Shown here: piece by piece, positions 48,338 to 57,292 of the stretch | How the letters are laid out: every line of letters starts with the position of its first letter | How positions within the stretch are numbered: position 1 is the first letter of the stretch | DNA from: Aquabacterium olei | GTDB taxonomy: Bacteria; Pseudomonadota; Gammaproteobacteria; Burkholderiales; Burkholderiaceae_C | Assembly (NCBI RefSeq): GCF_003100395.1 | Contig: NZ_CP029210.1 | Location: 2,294,001 to 2,358,000 of the forward strand | Direction: 5' to 3' | Length of the DNA stretch: 64,000 bases | Translations under genes and position numbers: made by a program | Notes under the pieces: generated by a model | What the model was told of the DNA's origin: nothing | The model's input: only the letters and a program-made list of their open reading frames with translations | The model's database searches: none

Positions 48338-49363
48338 GTGTCCGCTTCTCCGACGCCTTCTTCCGACGCCCCTCGTCCGGCCGCACGCCGGGCGCGCATG
48401 GCCGTGGCCTGGGCCGTGGGGCTGGGGCTGCTCGCGTGGTTGTTGAGCCATGTGCCGCTGGCCCAGCTCACGGCCGCGCTGCAACGCCCCGCCCCGGGCA
48501 TCTGGCTGTTGACGCTGGCGGGCCTGCTCGGCAGCTACGCGCTGCGGGCCGCGCGCGTGCAGGTCGTGTTCGATCTGGCCAGCAGCGCCCCACCCAGCCG
48601 CCGCGTGCTCGGCTTGCGGATGGACGCACTGCGCGTCATCCTGATGCACAACGCCGCCGTGAACCTGCTGCCCATGCGCGCCGGTGAATTGAGCTTTCCC
48701 TGGCTGGCCTCCCGCCAGCTGGGTTTGAGCGTGCCACGGGCCGTGGCCTGCCTGCTGTGGATGCGGGTGCAGGACCTGGCCGTGCTGATCCTGCTGGGCA
48801 TCGTGCTGTGGCCGGGCCTGGACTGGGCCATGCGCATCGGCGCACTGGCCACCGTGGCGGGCGCGTGGCACATCGGCAACCGGCTGCTGGCCCGATGGCT
48901 GGCCGCCCACCCGAACGCCGACGCAGTGCCCGGCGGCCTGCGCGGCCTGCTCACCAAGGTGCGCCACGCGCTGCTCGAACCCGCCCACCACCATCCGCTG
49001 GCCTGGTTCTTCACCGCGGCCAACTGGAGCCTGAAACTCGCCGCCGGTGCCTGCCTGCTGTCGGCCATCAGCACCGCACCGTGGGGCACTGCCTGGTCGG
49101 GCGCTCTCGGCGGCGAGCTGGCAGCCATCGTGCCCCTGCAGGGTCCCGCCGGCTTCGGCACCTACGAGGCCGGCGTGTGGGCCGGTTTTGCCGCGCACCT
49201 GCCGCGCGGCTCGGCGGCACTGGCCCAGGCCATCCCCGCGGCGCTTGCCCTGCATGTGTGCTTCCTGCTGTGTGCCGTCCTGGCTGGCGCCATCGCCTCG
49301 CTGCTCAACCACATCGAGCGGCCGGCCGCCCCGCATACCCCCGCTTCTTCCGGCCGCGGCTGA
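48338..49363 (+). CDS. Flippase-like/lysylphosphatidylglycerol-synthase TM family protein
   Basis: Integral membrane protein of about 341 residues with six to eight hydrophobic segments. Start is uncertain: a GTG at 48338 is chosen, an ATG at 48398 is possible, and neither has a good ribosome site. Conserved blocks NAAVNLLPMRAGELSFPWL and VPLQGPAGFGTYEAGVWAGF are typical of the UPF0104/AglD-like membrane domain without a soluble synthase domain. Neighbouring glycosyltransferases suggest a role in polyprenyl-linked sugar or lipid translocation; that is inference. First gene of a co-directional group. Confidence 0.83.
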   Translation: MSASPTPSSDAPRPAARRARMAVAWAVGLGLLAWLLSHVPLAQLTAALQRPAPGIWLLTLAGLLGSYALRAARVQVVFDLASSAPPSRRVLGLRMDALRVILMHNAAVNLLPMRAGELSFPWLASRQLGLSVPRAVACLLWMRVQDLAVLILLGIVLWPGLDWAMRIGALATVAGAWHIGNRLLARWLAAHPNADAVPGGLRGLLTKVRHALLEPAHHHPLAWFFTAANWSLKLAAGACLLSAISTAPWGTAWSGALGGELAAIVPLQGPAGFGTYEAGVWAGFAAHLPRGSAALAQAIPAALALHVCFLLCAVLAGAIASLLNHIERPAAPHTPASSGRG

Positions 49364-49394
49364 CCGCCGGCCCCCTGACTTCCGAAAGCTGCCC

Positions 49395-50426
49395 ATGACC
49401 CTTGCCACGCAAGCCCCGTCCAACGTCCTGAGCGACGTGCCGCCGCACCGCCTCTCCATCGTCGTGCCGATGTACAACGAGGTCGACAACGTCGAACCGT
49501 TCGTGACGGCCGTGCACGAAGCGCTGGGCGACTACGGCTTCGAGTGGGAGCTGCTGCTTGTCAACGACGGCAGCCGCGACGGCACCCGCCAGGCGCTCGA
49601 CGAACAGGCGCGCCTGCGCGGCCCGCACGTGCGCCCCATCCACCTGTGGCGCAACTTCCGGCAGACGGCCGCCATGCAGGCCGGCATCGACGCGGCCCGC
49701 GGGGACGTCATCGTTACCCTCGATGGCGACCTGCAGAACGACCCCAAGGACATCCCCAAGCTGGTGGCCCGCCTGCTCAAGGAAGACCTGGACCTGGTGG
49801 CCGGCTGGCGCCAGAACCGGCAGGACGGCATGCTGCTGCGCAAGGTGCCGTCGCGCATTGCCAACCGCCTGATCCGCAAGATCACCCAGCTCGAGTTCCA
49901 GGATCTGGGCTGCAGCCTCAAGGCCTACCGCGCCAGCGTGCTCAAGCGCGTGAGCCTGTACGGTGAAATGCACCGTTTCATCCCCGCCTGGATGGCCACC
50001 GTGACCTCGCCGGCCCGCATGGCCGAAGAGCCGGTCAGCCACCACGCCCGCACCCGCGGCGAGTCCAAATACGGCATCTCGCGCACGCTGCGCGTCGTGC
50101 TCGACCTCCTGGCGGTGAACTTCTTCCTGCGCTTCTCGGGCCGCCCGGGGCACTTCTTCGGGGGGGTCGGCCTGGCGGTCGGCATGGTCGGCGGCCTGAT
50201 CCTGGCCTACCTGGGTGCACTCAAGCTGCTCGGCGAAGACATCGGCGGCCGCCCCCTGCTGTGGCTGGGCTTCTTCTGCGTGCTGGGGGGCCTGCAGTTC
50301 CTCACCACGGGCGTGCTGGCCGAACTCCTGATCCGCATTTACTACGACCGCGGTGAGGTGGCGCCTTATCACACCAGCAAAGCCCCTGAGATGGCACCCA
50401 CCGCTGGCTGGCACCATCGCGCCTGA
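49395..50426 (+). CDS. Glycosyltransferase family 2, ArnC/DPM1-like, with C-terminal TM segments
   Basis: A 343-residue enzyme. Catalytic GT-A core: SIVVPMYNEVDNVEPF, LLVNDGSRDGT and TLDGDLQNDPKDIP with the metal-binding DxD-type residues; two hydrophobic segments (about 250-275 and 285-310) anchor it to the membrane. This architecture is typical of polyprenyl-phosphate sugar transferases such as ArnC, GtrB and DPM1. It would load a sugar onto undecaprenyl phosphate for use by the GT39 enzyme encoded next. Confidence 0.92.
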   Translation: MTLATQAPSNVLSDVPPHRLSIVVPMYNEVDNVEPFVTAVHEALGDYGFEWELLLVNDGSRDGTRQALDEQARLRGPHVRPIHLWRNFRQTAAMQAGIDAARGDVIVTLDGDLQNDPKDIPKLVARLLKEDLDLVAGWRQNRQDGMLLRKVPSRIANRLIRKITQLEFQDLGCSLKAYRASVLKRVSLYGEMHRFIPAWMATVTSPARMAEEPVSHHARTRGESKYGISRTLRVVLDLLAVNFFLRFSGRPGHFFGGVGLAVGMVGGLILAYLGALKLLGEDIGGRPLLWLGFFCVLGGLQFLTTGVLAELLIRIYYDRGEVAPYHTSKAPEMAPTAGWHHRA

Positions 50427-50450
50427 TCCAACGCCGTACGCCCCCGGACC

Positions 50451-52181
50451 ATGACCCAGCCACAAGACCGTCCCTCCCCCTCGACTGCCCAGCGGTGGCC
50501 ACGCCTGTGGGGCCCGCGCCTGGGCTGGCTGCTGGCCTTCATCGTCGTGCTGATGGGTTACCGCTACTGGGCGGTGCAGCACGTCGGCATCTCGCTGTTC
50601 TTCGATGAGGCGCAGTATTGGGACTGGTCTCGGCACCTGGATTGGGGCTTCTTCTCCAAGCCCCCCCTGATCGCCGGCCTGATCTGGCTGAGCACCGCGC
50701 TGTTCGGCGACGGCCTGCTGGGCGTCAAGGCGCTGCCCATGCTGCTGTATCCGGCCACGGCGCTGGCCATGGTCGGCTTTGCCCGCGCTCTGTGGCCCAC
50801 CAGCAGCGGCGTGCGCACCGGCATCGTGGCGGCTGCACTGTTCATGACGCTGCCGGTCACCAGCCTGATGGGCCTGTTCGCCAGCACCGATGCCCCGCTG
50901 ATCCTGTGCTGGACACTGGCCTCGTGGATGCTGTGGCGTGCCCAGGTGACCGACCGAGCGGGCTACTGGTTGCTGTGTGGTGTGGCGTGCGGCGTCGGCC
51001 TGATGGGCAAGTACACCATGGCGGCGTTTGCGTTGACCGCCATCTGGGTGCTGTGGGGCGTGCAAGGCCCGAAGCGCGGTGTGCTGCGTGTGGGGCCATG
51101 GCTGACGGTGCTGGTGGCGCTGGCCCTGCTCTCGCCCAACCTGTGGTGGAACGTGCAGAACGACTTCCCCACCCTGGCCCACACCGCCGAGATCACCACC
51201 GACTCCACCCGCAGCGGGGGCTTCGGCGCCGTGGCCCGCTTCCTCGGCGGCCAGATCGTCATGCTCGGACCGCTGGCCGTGTTCGCCGGCGTCTGGCTGC
51301 TGCTGCGTCAGCGCCGCGAAGCGGCCAGCACGCCGCCGGGCTCGGTGCCCGCCAGCCAGTGGGCGGCCTCCCAGCAGACGCTGTCGCCGCCCTCGACCTC
51401 GGGCACCTTCCCGGCTCGCCGCCCGGCCGTGCGGGGCTCGGCGTACTACCTGGCCTCGGTGTCCAGCTACCGCTTTCTGTGGGCCATGAGTGTGCCGCTG
51501 CAGATCGTGGCGGTGGCCCAGGCCTTCCACGCCGATGCGCATGTGAACTGGGCGGCGCCGTCGATGGTCGGCTTCACCCTGCTCATTGCCTCTCGCCTGA
51601 GCCAGCCCCTGGTGCCGCTGTCGGCACCGCGTCCGGGCCGCTGGCTGGTGGCCGTGCTGGCCGTCAACCTGCTGCTCAGCAGCGCCGTGCTCCATCTGCG
51701 CGAAATCGCCGGCCCTCAGATGCCCTCGCGGCTCGACGTACTGGTGCGCATGCGCGGCTGGCAAGAGGCGCTGGCCCAGTTGGCCCCGGTGCTGCAGGAC
51801 CCTGTCGTACGCGGCCTGCCCGTGCTGACGGACCAGCGCCTGCTGATCACGCATGCGGCCTACCACTGGCGCAACCAGGGCGTCGCCACCTACATGTGGA
51901 ATCCGCTCGGCGTGCGCCACAACCACTACGAGATGACGCGCAGCCTGCCCAACAAGGTGGGCCAGGACGCGATGCTGCTGACCGACAACCCGCAGCCCGA
52001 TGCCATCACCCGGCGCTTCGCCATCGTGCGTCCCATGAAGTCGGTCAAGGTTGCCGTGGGCCCGGATCGGGCCGTCGAGTTGCATCTGTTCTTCCTGCGT
52101 GGCTTCCTGGGTTACGACCATGCGACCTACCTTCAGCAAAGCGGCGCCGACCGGCCCGAGCCCCTGACCGATGCGCCCTGA
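50451..52181 (+). CDS. GT39/ArnT-like lipid-linked-sugar glycosyltransferase
   Basis: A 576-residue membrane protein with about twelve hydrophobic segments. The N-terminal SLFFDEAQYWDWSRHLDWGFFSKPP contains the acidic DE pair and SKPP stretch typical of ArnT/PMT-type transferases that move a sugar from undecaprenyl phosphate to lipid A or another envelope acceptor. A long loop and C-terminal periplasmic domain follow. Together with the upstream GT2 and downstream PAP2 genes it forms a plausible lipid A or glycan modification set. A paralogue lies at 57293-58843. Confidence 0.88.
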   Translation: MTQPQDRPSPSTAQRWPRLWGPRLGWLLAFIVVLMGYRYWAVQHVGISLFFDEAQYWDWSRHLDWGFFSKPPLIAGLIWLSTALFGDGLLGVKALPMLLYPATALAMVGFARALWPTSSGVRTGIVAAALFMTLPVTSLMGLFASTDAPLILCWTLASWMLWRAQVTDRAGYWLLCGVACGVGLMGKYTMAAFALTAIWVLWGVQGPKRGVLRVGPWLTVLVALALLSPNLWWNVQNDFPTLAHTAEITTDSTRSGGFGAVARFLGGQIVMLGPLAVFAGVWLLLRQRREAASTPPGSVPASQWAASQQTLSPPSTSGTFPARRPAVRGSAYYLASVSSYRFLWAMSVPLQIVAVAQAFHADAHVNWAAPSMVGFTLLIASRLSQPLVPLSAPRPGRWLVAVLAVNLLLSSAVLHLREIAGPQMPSRLDVLVRMRGWQEALAQLAPVLQDPVVRGLPVLTDQRLLITHAAYHWRNQGVATYMWNPLGVRHNHYEMTRSLPNKVGQDAMLLTDNPQPDAITRRFAIVRPMKSVKVAVGPDRAVELHLFFLRGFLGYDHATYLQQSGADRPEPLTDAP

Positions 52182-52935
52182 GCACGCCGCCACCACGCCG
52201 GACACCACCGAGCAAGACGTCAACGACCGGATCACCTTCCTGATCTGGAGCACGCTGTTCTTTGCCTTGGCCATCTTCGGCAAGCTGCCCGGCCTGGATC
52301 TGCTGGTCTCTGCACGCTACTGGCGGCCGGAGGTCGGGTTCATCCACGCGCAGGACCCCGTGGTCGTCACCCTCTACACCTGGACGCCCTGGGTCGGCCG
52401 CGCCCTGCTGCTGGCCATGGCCTTGTTCGCCTTTGCAGCCCCCGCCATCGCCCGCTGGCTGCAACGCCGTGGGCGTTCCGACGCGGCCGAACGCTGTGCC
52501 GGCCCGTGGCGCCGGGTGGCAGCGCTGGCCGCGTTGGCTGCGGCATTGGGCAACGGCCTGGTGGTCGAAGGCATTCTGAAGAACACCATGGGGCGCCCGC
52601 GCCCGGTTCAGACCGTCGAGTTCGGCGGGCCCACGCCCTATGTGGCACCGCTCCGGCTGGGCGCCGATCCCGAACACCACCGCAGCTTCACCAGCGGCCA
52701 TGCCGCCACCGGCTTCTCGCTGATGTGTCTCGGCCTGGCCTGCGGGCCCGTCTGGCGTCGCCGCTGGCTGCTCATCGGCCTCGTGGGTGGCAGCGTGATC
52801 GGCTTCGGCCGCATCCTGCAGGGTGGCCACTACCTGAGCGACGTGCTCTTTTCCTTCTACGCCATCTGGCTGTCGTGCGAACTGGTCGCCTGGCTGGACC
52901 GCCGCCGACAGACCCCGCGAACGGCTCCGTCTTGA
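52171..52935 (+). CDS. PAP2-family membrane phosphatase
   Basis: A 254-residue protein with several membrane segments. The three phosphatase motifs are present: KNTMGRPRP (motif 1), SFTSGHAA (motif 2) and GRILQGGHYLSDV (motif 3). Members include lipid A phosphatases (LpxE/LpxF-like) and undecaprenyl pyrophosphate phosphatases. Start overlaps the GT39 stop by 11 bases, so the two are coupled; removing a phosphate before sugar addition is known in Francisella lipid A and is a reasonable analogy. Confidence 0.9.
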   Translation: MRPEHAATTPDTTEQDVNDRITFLIWSTLFFALAIFGKLPGLDLLVSARYWRPEVGFIHAQDPVVVTLYTWTPWVGRALLLAMALFAFAAPAIARWLQRRGRSDAAERCAGPWRRVAALAALAAALGNGLVVEGILKNTMGRPRPVQTVEFGGPTPYVAPLRLGADPEHHRSFTSGHAATGFSLMCLGLACGPVWRRRWLLIGLVGGSVIGFGRILQGGHYLSDVLFSFYAIWLSCELVAWLDRRRQTPRTAPS

Positions 52936-53010
52936 TCGCGGCCCACCACGCCCCACCTGCAGATCGGCGATCATCGCGACCGTCCCTTGTCCCCGCACCG
53001 AGACCCTGCC

Positions 53011-54132
53011 ATGTCCACCGCCCAGACCGTTGAATACGACTACGACCGCCAGGACGCCACTGGCGCCACCTGCACGGCCCACGCGTGGGCCAAGGTGCCC
53101 GCGCCTCTGTCGCCCGACGAGAAGACCCGCGTGAAGGAGCGGATCAAGGCAGAGCTGAAACGCCAGAACGCCGTGCTCGTCGCCCACTACTACGTCGACG
53201 GCGACCTGCAGGACCTGGCCTGGGAGACCGGCGGCTTCGTGTCCGACTCGCTGGAGATGGCCCGCTTCGGCCGCGACCACGCCGCGCAGACGCTGATCGT
53301 GGCGGGCGTGAAGTTCATGGGCGAATCGGCCAAGATCCTCAGCCCGGAAAAACGCGTGCTGATGCCCGATCTCGACGCCACCTGCTCGCTCGACCTGGGC
53401 TGTGCCGCCGACGACTTCGCCAAGTTCTGCGACGCCCATCCGGACCGCAAGGTCGTGGTGTACGCCAACACCAGCGCCGCCGTGAAGGCCCGCGCCGACT
53501 GGATGGTGACCAGCTCGTGTGCGCTGGCCATCGTCAACCACCTGAAGGCTCAGGGCGAGAAGATCCTGTGGGCGCCCGACCGCCACCTCGGCCGCTACAT
53601 CGAGAAGCAGACCGGTGCCGACATGCTGATGTGGAACGGCGCCTGCATCGTGCACGACGAATTCAAGGGCCTGGAGCTCGACCTGCTCAAGAAGGACCAC
53701 CCCGAGGCCCTGGTGCTGGTGCACCCCGAATCACCCGAGAGCGTGGTCAACCAGGCCGATGTGGTCGGCTCGACCTCGCAGTTGCTCAAGGCCGTGATCG
53801 AGTCGCCCGCGCGCGAGTTCATCGTCGCGACCGACAACGGCATCCTGCACCGCATGCGCCAGCTGGCGCCGGGCAAGACGCTGATCGAAGCGCCCACCGC
53901 CGGCAACAGCGCCACCTGCAAGAGCTGCGCGCACTGCCCGTGGATGGCCATGAACGGCCTGCAGGGCGTGCTCGACTGCCTGGACAAGGGCACGGGCGAG
54001 ATCACGGTGGACGAGCCCACCCGCGCCAAGGCCAAGGGCTGCATCGACCGCATGCTGGACTTCGTGGCCGCCAACCCGTCGGCCATCACCAAGCCCGCGC
54101 AGGGCTTCGTGCCCAACATCGGCGCAGCCTGA
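53011..54132 (+). CDS. nadA: Quinolinate synthase
   Basis: Iron-sulfur enzyme that condenses iminoaspartate with dihydroxyacetone phosphate in de novo NAD synthesis. The 373 residues contain [18 protein letters not shown], the 4Fe-4S ligands in DATCSLD (Cys125), [10 protein letters not shown] and [13 protein letters not shown], and the substrate motif [14 protein letters not shown] at 53011; an upstream TTG/ATG frame at 52987 is less likely. nadC follows 35 bases on. Confidence 0.97.
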   Translation: MSTAQTVEYDYDRQDATGATCTAHAWAKVPAPLSPDEKTRVKERIKAELKRQNAVLVAHYYVDGDLQDLAWETGGFVSDSLEMARFGRDHAAQTLIVAGVKFMGESAKILSPEKRVLMPDLDATCSLDLGCAADDFAKFCDAHPDRKVVVYANTSAAVKARADWMVTSSCALAIVNHLKAQGEKILWAPDRHLGRYIEKQTGADMLMWNGACIVHDEFKGLELDLLKKDHPEALVLVHPESPESVVNQADVVGSTSQLLKAVIESPAREFIVATDNGILHRMRQLAPGKTLIEAPTAGNSATCKSCAHCPWMAMNGLQGVLDCLDKGTGEITVDEPTRAKAKGCIDRMLDFVAANPSAITKPAQGFVPNIGAA

Positions 54133-54167
54133 GCCTGGGCACCGCAGAACACAACAAGACCCCATCC

Positions 54168-55076
54168 ATGTTCGACCACAACGAAACCCTGGAAGAAGCC
54201 CGCGCCCGCAACGTGCGTGACGCCCTGTTCGAAGACGTCGGCGTCTGCGACTGGACGGCGCAACTGGTGCCGGCCGGCCAGCGCGTGAAGGCCCGCCTCA
54301 TCGTGCGCGAAGAAGCCGTGCTGTGCGGCCGCGACTGGTTCGAGGCCTGCCTGAACCAGCTCGACGCCACCGCCCGCATCACGTGGGCCTACGCCGAGGG
54401 CGCGCTGATGCAGCCGAACACCGAGGTCTGCGCCATCGAAGCCGATGCCCGCGCCTTGCTCACCGCAGAGCGCCCGGGCCTGAACTTCCTGCAGACGCTG
54501 TCGGCCGTGGCCACGATGGCGCGCAAGCACATGGACGCCATCGAAGGCGCCTCGCCCAACCCGCGCGGCTGCGTGGTGCTCGACACCCGCAAGACCCTGC
54601 CCGGCCTGCGCCTGGCGCAGAAGTACGCCGTGCGCGTGGGCGGCGGCGCCAACCAGCGCCTGGCCCTGTACGACGGCATCCTCATCAAGGAAAACCACAT
54701 TGCCGCGGCCGGCAGCGTGACGGCCGCCGTGAAGAACGCCCAGGCCCTGGTGGCCGCACAGCCTTCGCCGCAGCGCGAGCAGATCACCATCCAGGTCGAG
54801 GTCGAGAACCTCGATGAGTTGCGCGAAGCCCTGGCCGCCGGCGCCACCAGCGTGCTGCTGGACAACTTCAGCAACGACATGATGCGCGAGGCCGTCGCCC
54901 TCAACCAGCAGCTCACGCACGGCCAGGCCTTGCTCGAGGTGTCGGGCGGCGTCACCATGGACCAGTTGCGCGGCATCGCCGAAACGGGCGTCGACCGCAT
55001 CTCGGTGGGCAAGCTCACCAAGGACGTCAAGGCGGTCGACTTCTCGCTGCGGGTGCTGGAGCGCATCGGCGGCTGA
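54168..55076 (+). CDS. nadC: Nicotinate-nucleotide diphosphorylase (quinolinate phosphoribosyltransferase)
   Basis: Converts quinolinate and PRPP to nicotinate mononucleotide. The 302-residue product has the family blocks LNFLQTLSAVATMARKHMDAIEG, DTRKTLPGLRLAQKYAVRVGGGANQRLALYDGILIKENH and EVENLDELREALAAGATSVLLDNF. ATG at 54168. Follows nadA, precedes a terminator. Confidence 0.97.
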   Translation: MFDHNETLEEARARNVRDALFEDVGVCDWTAQLVPAGQRVKARLIVREEAVLCGRDWFEACLNQLDATARITWAYAEGALMQPNTEVCAIEADARALLTAERPGLNFLQTLSAVATMARKHMDAIEGASPNPRGCVVLDTRKTLPGLRLAQKYAVRVGGGANQRLALYDGILIKENHIAAAGSVTAAVKNAQALVAAQPSPQREQITIQVEVENLDELREALAAGATSVLLDNFSNDMMREAVALNQQLTHGQALLEVSGGVTMDQLRGIAETGVDRISVGKLTKDVKAVDFSLRVLERIGG

Positions 55077-55132
55077 AGCGCACCGGCAGGCATGCACGAA
55101 AGCGCCCTCGCCTGCGCCATATTGCCGAACCG

Positions 55133-55154
55133 GGGCCCTTCACGGGCCCTTTTT
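55133..55154 (+). terminator. Terminator of nadA-nadC
   Basis: GGGCCC (55133-55138) and GGGCCC (55144-55149) with a five-base loop and five T. A short but strong stem 57 bases after nadC. Confidence 0.75.
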
Positions 55155-55213
55155 CACGGCCGGGCCCGCTCGGGCTCAGCCACACTGCGACCATTGCGCC
55201 CCCTCGCCACACC

Positions 55214-55498
55214 ATGCCTGCCGACTTCACGTCTCTGCACAATTACCACGAACGCCTGGTGGTCGATCTGGTGGTCGACCTCGCCGCCGGCTATCCGCTG
55301 CTGACGGAAGACCACCACCCGGACGTCGCCTGCGTGGCCCTCAACCGCCTGCCGCCGCGCTACATCCGCCACCAGGTGGACCTGTCCTTCCACATGACCG
55401 AGAAGGAGCGCCAGGAGAGCGAGCAGGCCATCCGCGAGGCGGTGCTGTTCGCCTTCGAATTCGTCCAGGCCCGCTACGCCATGCGGGCACGGCGCTGA
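55214..55498 (+). CDS. ComFB-like small protein
   Basis: A 94-residue protein, MPADFTSLHNYHERLVVDLV at the start. The block DVACVALNRLPPRYIRHQVDLSFHM is the hallmark of the late-competence ComFB family (CALNRLPPRY). Two cysteine-poor helices flank it. ComFB proteins have been linked in other bacteria to competence loci and recently to cyclic di-nucleotide binding; a role here is unknown. Sits between the nadAC terminator and the convergent nadB. Confidence 0.82.
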   Translation: MPADFTSLHNYHERLVVDLVVDLAAGYPLLTEDHHPDVACVALNRLPPRYIRHQVDLSFHMTEKERQESEQAIREAVLFAFEFVQARYAMRARR

Positions 55499-55505
55499 CC
55501 ACCGA

Positions 55506-57143
55506 TCACGGCAGCCAGGCGTCCTTGTCCTTCTTCTTGGCCTTGCGGCACAGAATGGTCGGGAAGCTCGCGGGCAATGTGTAGGGGTAGTCGCGGCTGT
55601 AGTGCAGGCCGCGGCTCTCCTGGCGCGACAGCGCCGAGCGCACGATCAGCTCGGCACAATCGACCAGATTGCGCAGCTCCAGCATGTCACGCGTGACGCG
55701 GAAGGCTGCGTAGTAATCGTCGATCTCGGAACGCAGCAGCTTGATGCGATGCAGTGCGCGCTCGAGGCGGCGCGTGGTGCGCACGATGCCCACGTAGTTC
55801 CACATCAGCAGGCGCAGTTCGTCCCAGTTGTGGGCGATCACGACCTCTTCGTCCGCGTCGATCACCTGGCTCTCGTCCCAGGCCTGCACCTTGGGCACGG
55901 CCTTCGGAATCTGCGCCTCGATGTCGTCCGCGCAGGTTTTGCCCAGCACCACGCATTCCAGCAGCGAGTTGCTGGCCAGGCGGTTGGCGCCATGCAGGCC
56001 GGTGTAGGTGGTTTCGCCCACGGCGTACAGGCCCGGCAGGTCGGTCCGGCCATGCAGATCGGTCACGACGCCACCGCAGGTGTAATGCGCAGCCGGCACG
56101 ACTGGAATCGGCTGGCGGGCGATGTCGATGCCCAGCTCCAGGCAGCGCGCGTAGATCGTCGGGAAGTGCGAGCGCAGGAAGGCTTCGCCCAGGTGCGTGG
56201 CATCCAGCCACACGTGATCGACGCCGTGCTTCTTCATCTCGAAGTCGATGGCGCGCGCCACGATGTCGCGGGGGGCCAGCTCGCCGCGCTCATCGTGGTC
56301 GGGCATGAAGCGGTGGCCGTTGGGCAGCTTCAGCAGGCCACCCTCGCCACGCAGCGCCTCGGTGATAAGGAAGCTGCGCTCCTGTGGGTGGTACAGGCAC
56401 GTCGGGTGGAACTGGATGAACTCCATGTTCGCCACGCGGCAGCCAGCGCGCCACGCCATCGCGATGCCATCGCCTGTCGAGGTGTCGGGGTTGCTGGTGT
56501 AGCGGTAGACCTTGCCCACGCCCCCGGTGGCCAGCACCACGGCCGAGGCCGCCAGCGTCTCCACCTCGTGCGTGTCAATGTTCAGCGCGTACACGCCGTG
56601 GCAACGGCGGTTCTCGGCGCGGTCGTCGCTGCCCTTTTTCAGGTGGCGCTGCGTGATCAGGTCGACCGCCATCCAGCGCTCGCGCAGCGTGATGTTCGGG
56701 TGCTTCTTGACCTCATCGAGCAGCACGTCGTGGATGGCCTTGCCCGTGGCGTCGGCGGCGTGCGCAATGCGCCGCACGGCGTGGCCGCCCTCACGCGTCA
56801 GGTGCAGGCCCAGCGGGCCTTGGGGGTCGGGCGAGAACGGCACGCCCCGGGCCACCAGCCACTCCACCGCTTCGGCGCTGTGGCGGGCGATGAATTCGGC
56901 GGTGCGCTCGTCCACCAGGCCGGCGCCGGCCTCCTGCGTGTCGCGCACGTGCGATTCAACGCTGTCGTCGCTGCCGAGCACACCCACGATGCCGCCCTGA
57001 GCCCACGCCGTGGCGGCCTCTTCCAACTGACGCTTGGCCAGTACGATCACAGGCTGGGTCTCTGCCAGGTTCAGCGCCACGGTCAGGCCGGCAAGGCCGG
57101 CACCGATGATGACCACGGGCAGGGACGACTCGGGAGCGGACAT
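55506..57143 (-). CDS. nadB: L-aspartate oxidase
   Basis: FAD enzyme that makes iminoaspartate for NadA. The 545 residues contain the FAD GxGxxG motif ([19 protein letters not shown]), the flavin-binding TAWAQGGI, the active-site helix [21 protein letters not shown] region, and the C-terminal domain with [17 protein letters not shown]. Opposite strand to nadA-nadC with only the ComFB gene between. ATG at 57143. Confidence 0.97.
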   Translation of the reverse strand: MSAPESSLPVVIIGAGLAGLTVALNLAETQPVIVLAKRQLEEAATAWAQGGIVGVLGSDDSVESHVRDTQEAGAGLVDERTAEFIARHSAEAVEWLVARGVPFSPDPQGPLGLHLTREGGHAVRRIAHAADATGKAIHDVLLDEVKKHPNITLRERWMAVDLITQRHLKKGSDDRAENRRCHGVYALNIDTHEVETLAASAVVLATGGVGKVYRYTSNPDTSTGDGIAMAWRAGCRVANMEFIQFHPTCLYHPQERSFLITEALRGEGGLLKLPNGHRFMPDHDERGELAPRDIVARAIDFEMKKHGVDHVWLDATHLGEAFLRSHFPTIYARCLELGIDIARQPIPVVPAAHYTCGGVVTDLHGRTDLPGLYAVGETTYTGLHGANRLASNSLLECVVLGKTCADDIEAQIPKAVPKVQAWDESQVIDADEEVVIAHNWDELRLLMWNYVGIVRTTRRLERALHRIKLLRSEIDDYYAAFRVTRDMLELRNLVDCAELIVRSALSRQESRGLHYSRDYPYTLPASFPTILCRKAKKKDKDAWLP

Positions 57144-57292
57144 GGTGCGGCAGCGCCTCAGGGCAGGAATGGAGGCCGAATTCTAGCCCTCGCCCTGCCT
57201 GGGCAGGGGTGGGCTGGGCATCCCATGTGCGGCATGACGATGACAGCGGCGATGGTCCCCTCCGGTATCGGTCCGGAGGCTGCCGCCCACGC

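Noticed and set aside
49305-52283. A 992-codon minus-strand frame over GT2 and GT39 genes
   Set aside because: Low-complexity Gln/His/Gly composition and perfect overlap with clearly conserved genes.
53085-54167. Apparent long N-terminal extension of nadC
   Set aside because: It is the alternative frame of nadA; NadC homology begins at the ATG at 54168.
57259-57279. CCTCCGG/CCGGAGG hairpin in the nadB-GT39 gap considered as a riboswitch or terminator
   Set aside because: Isolated 7-bp stem without T run or conserved riboswitch core; it may be a weak 3' hairpin only.
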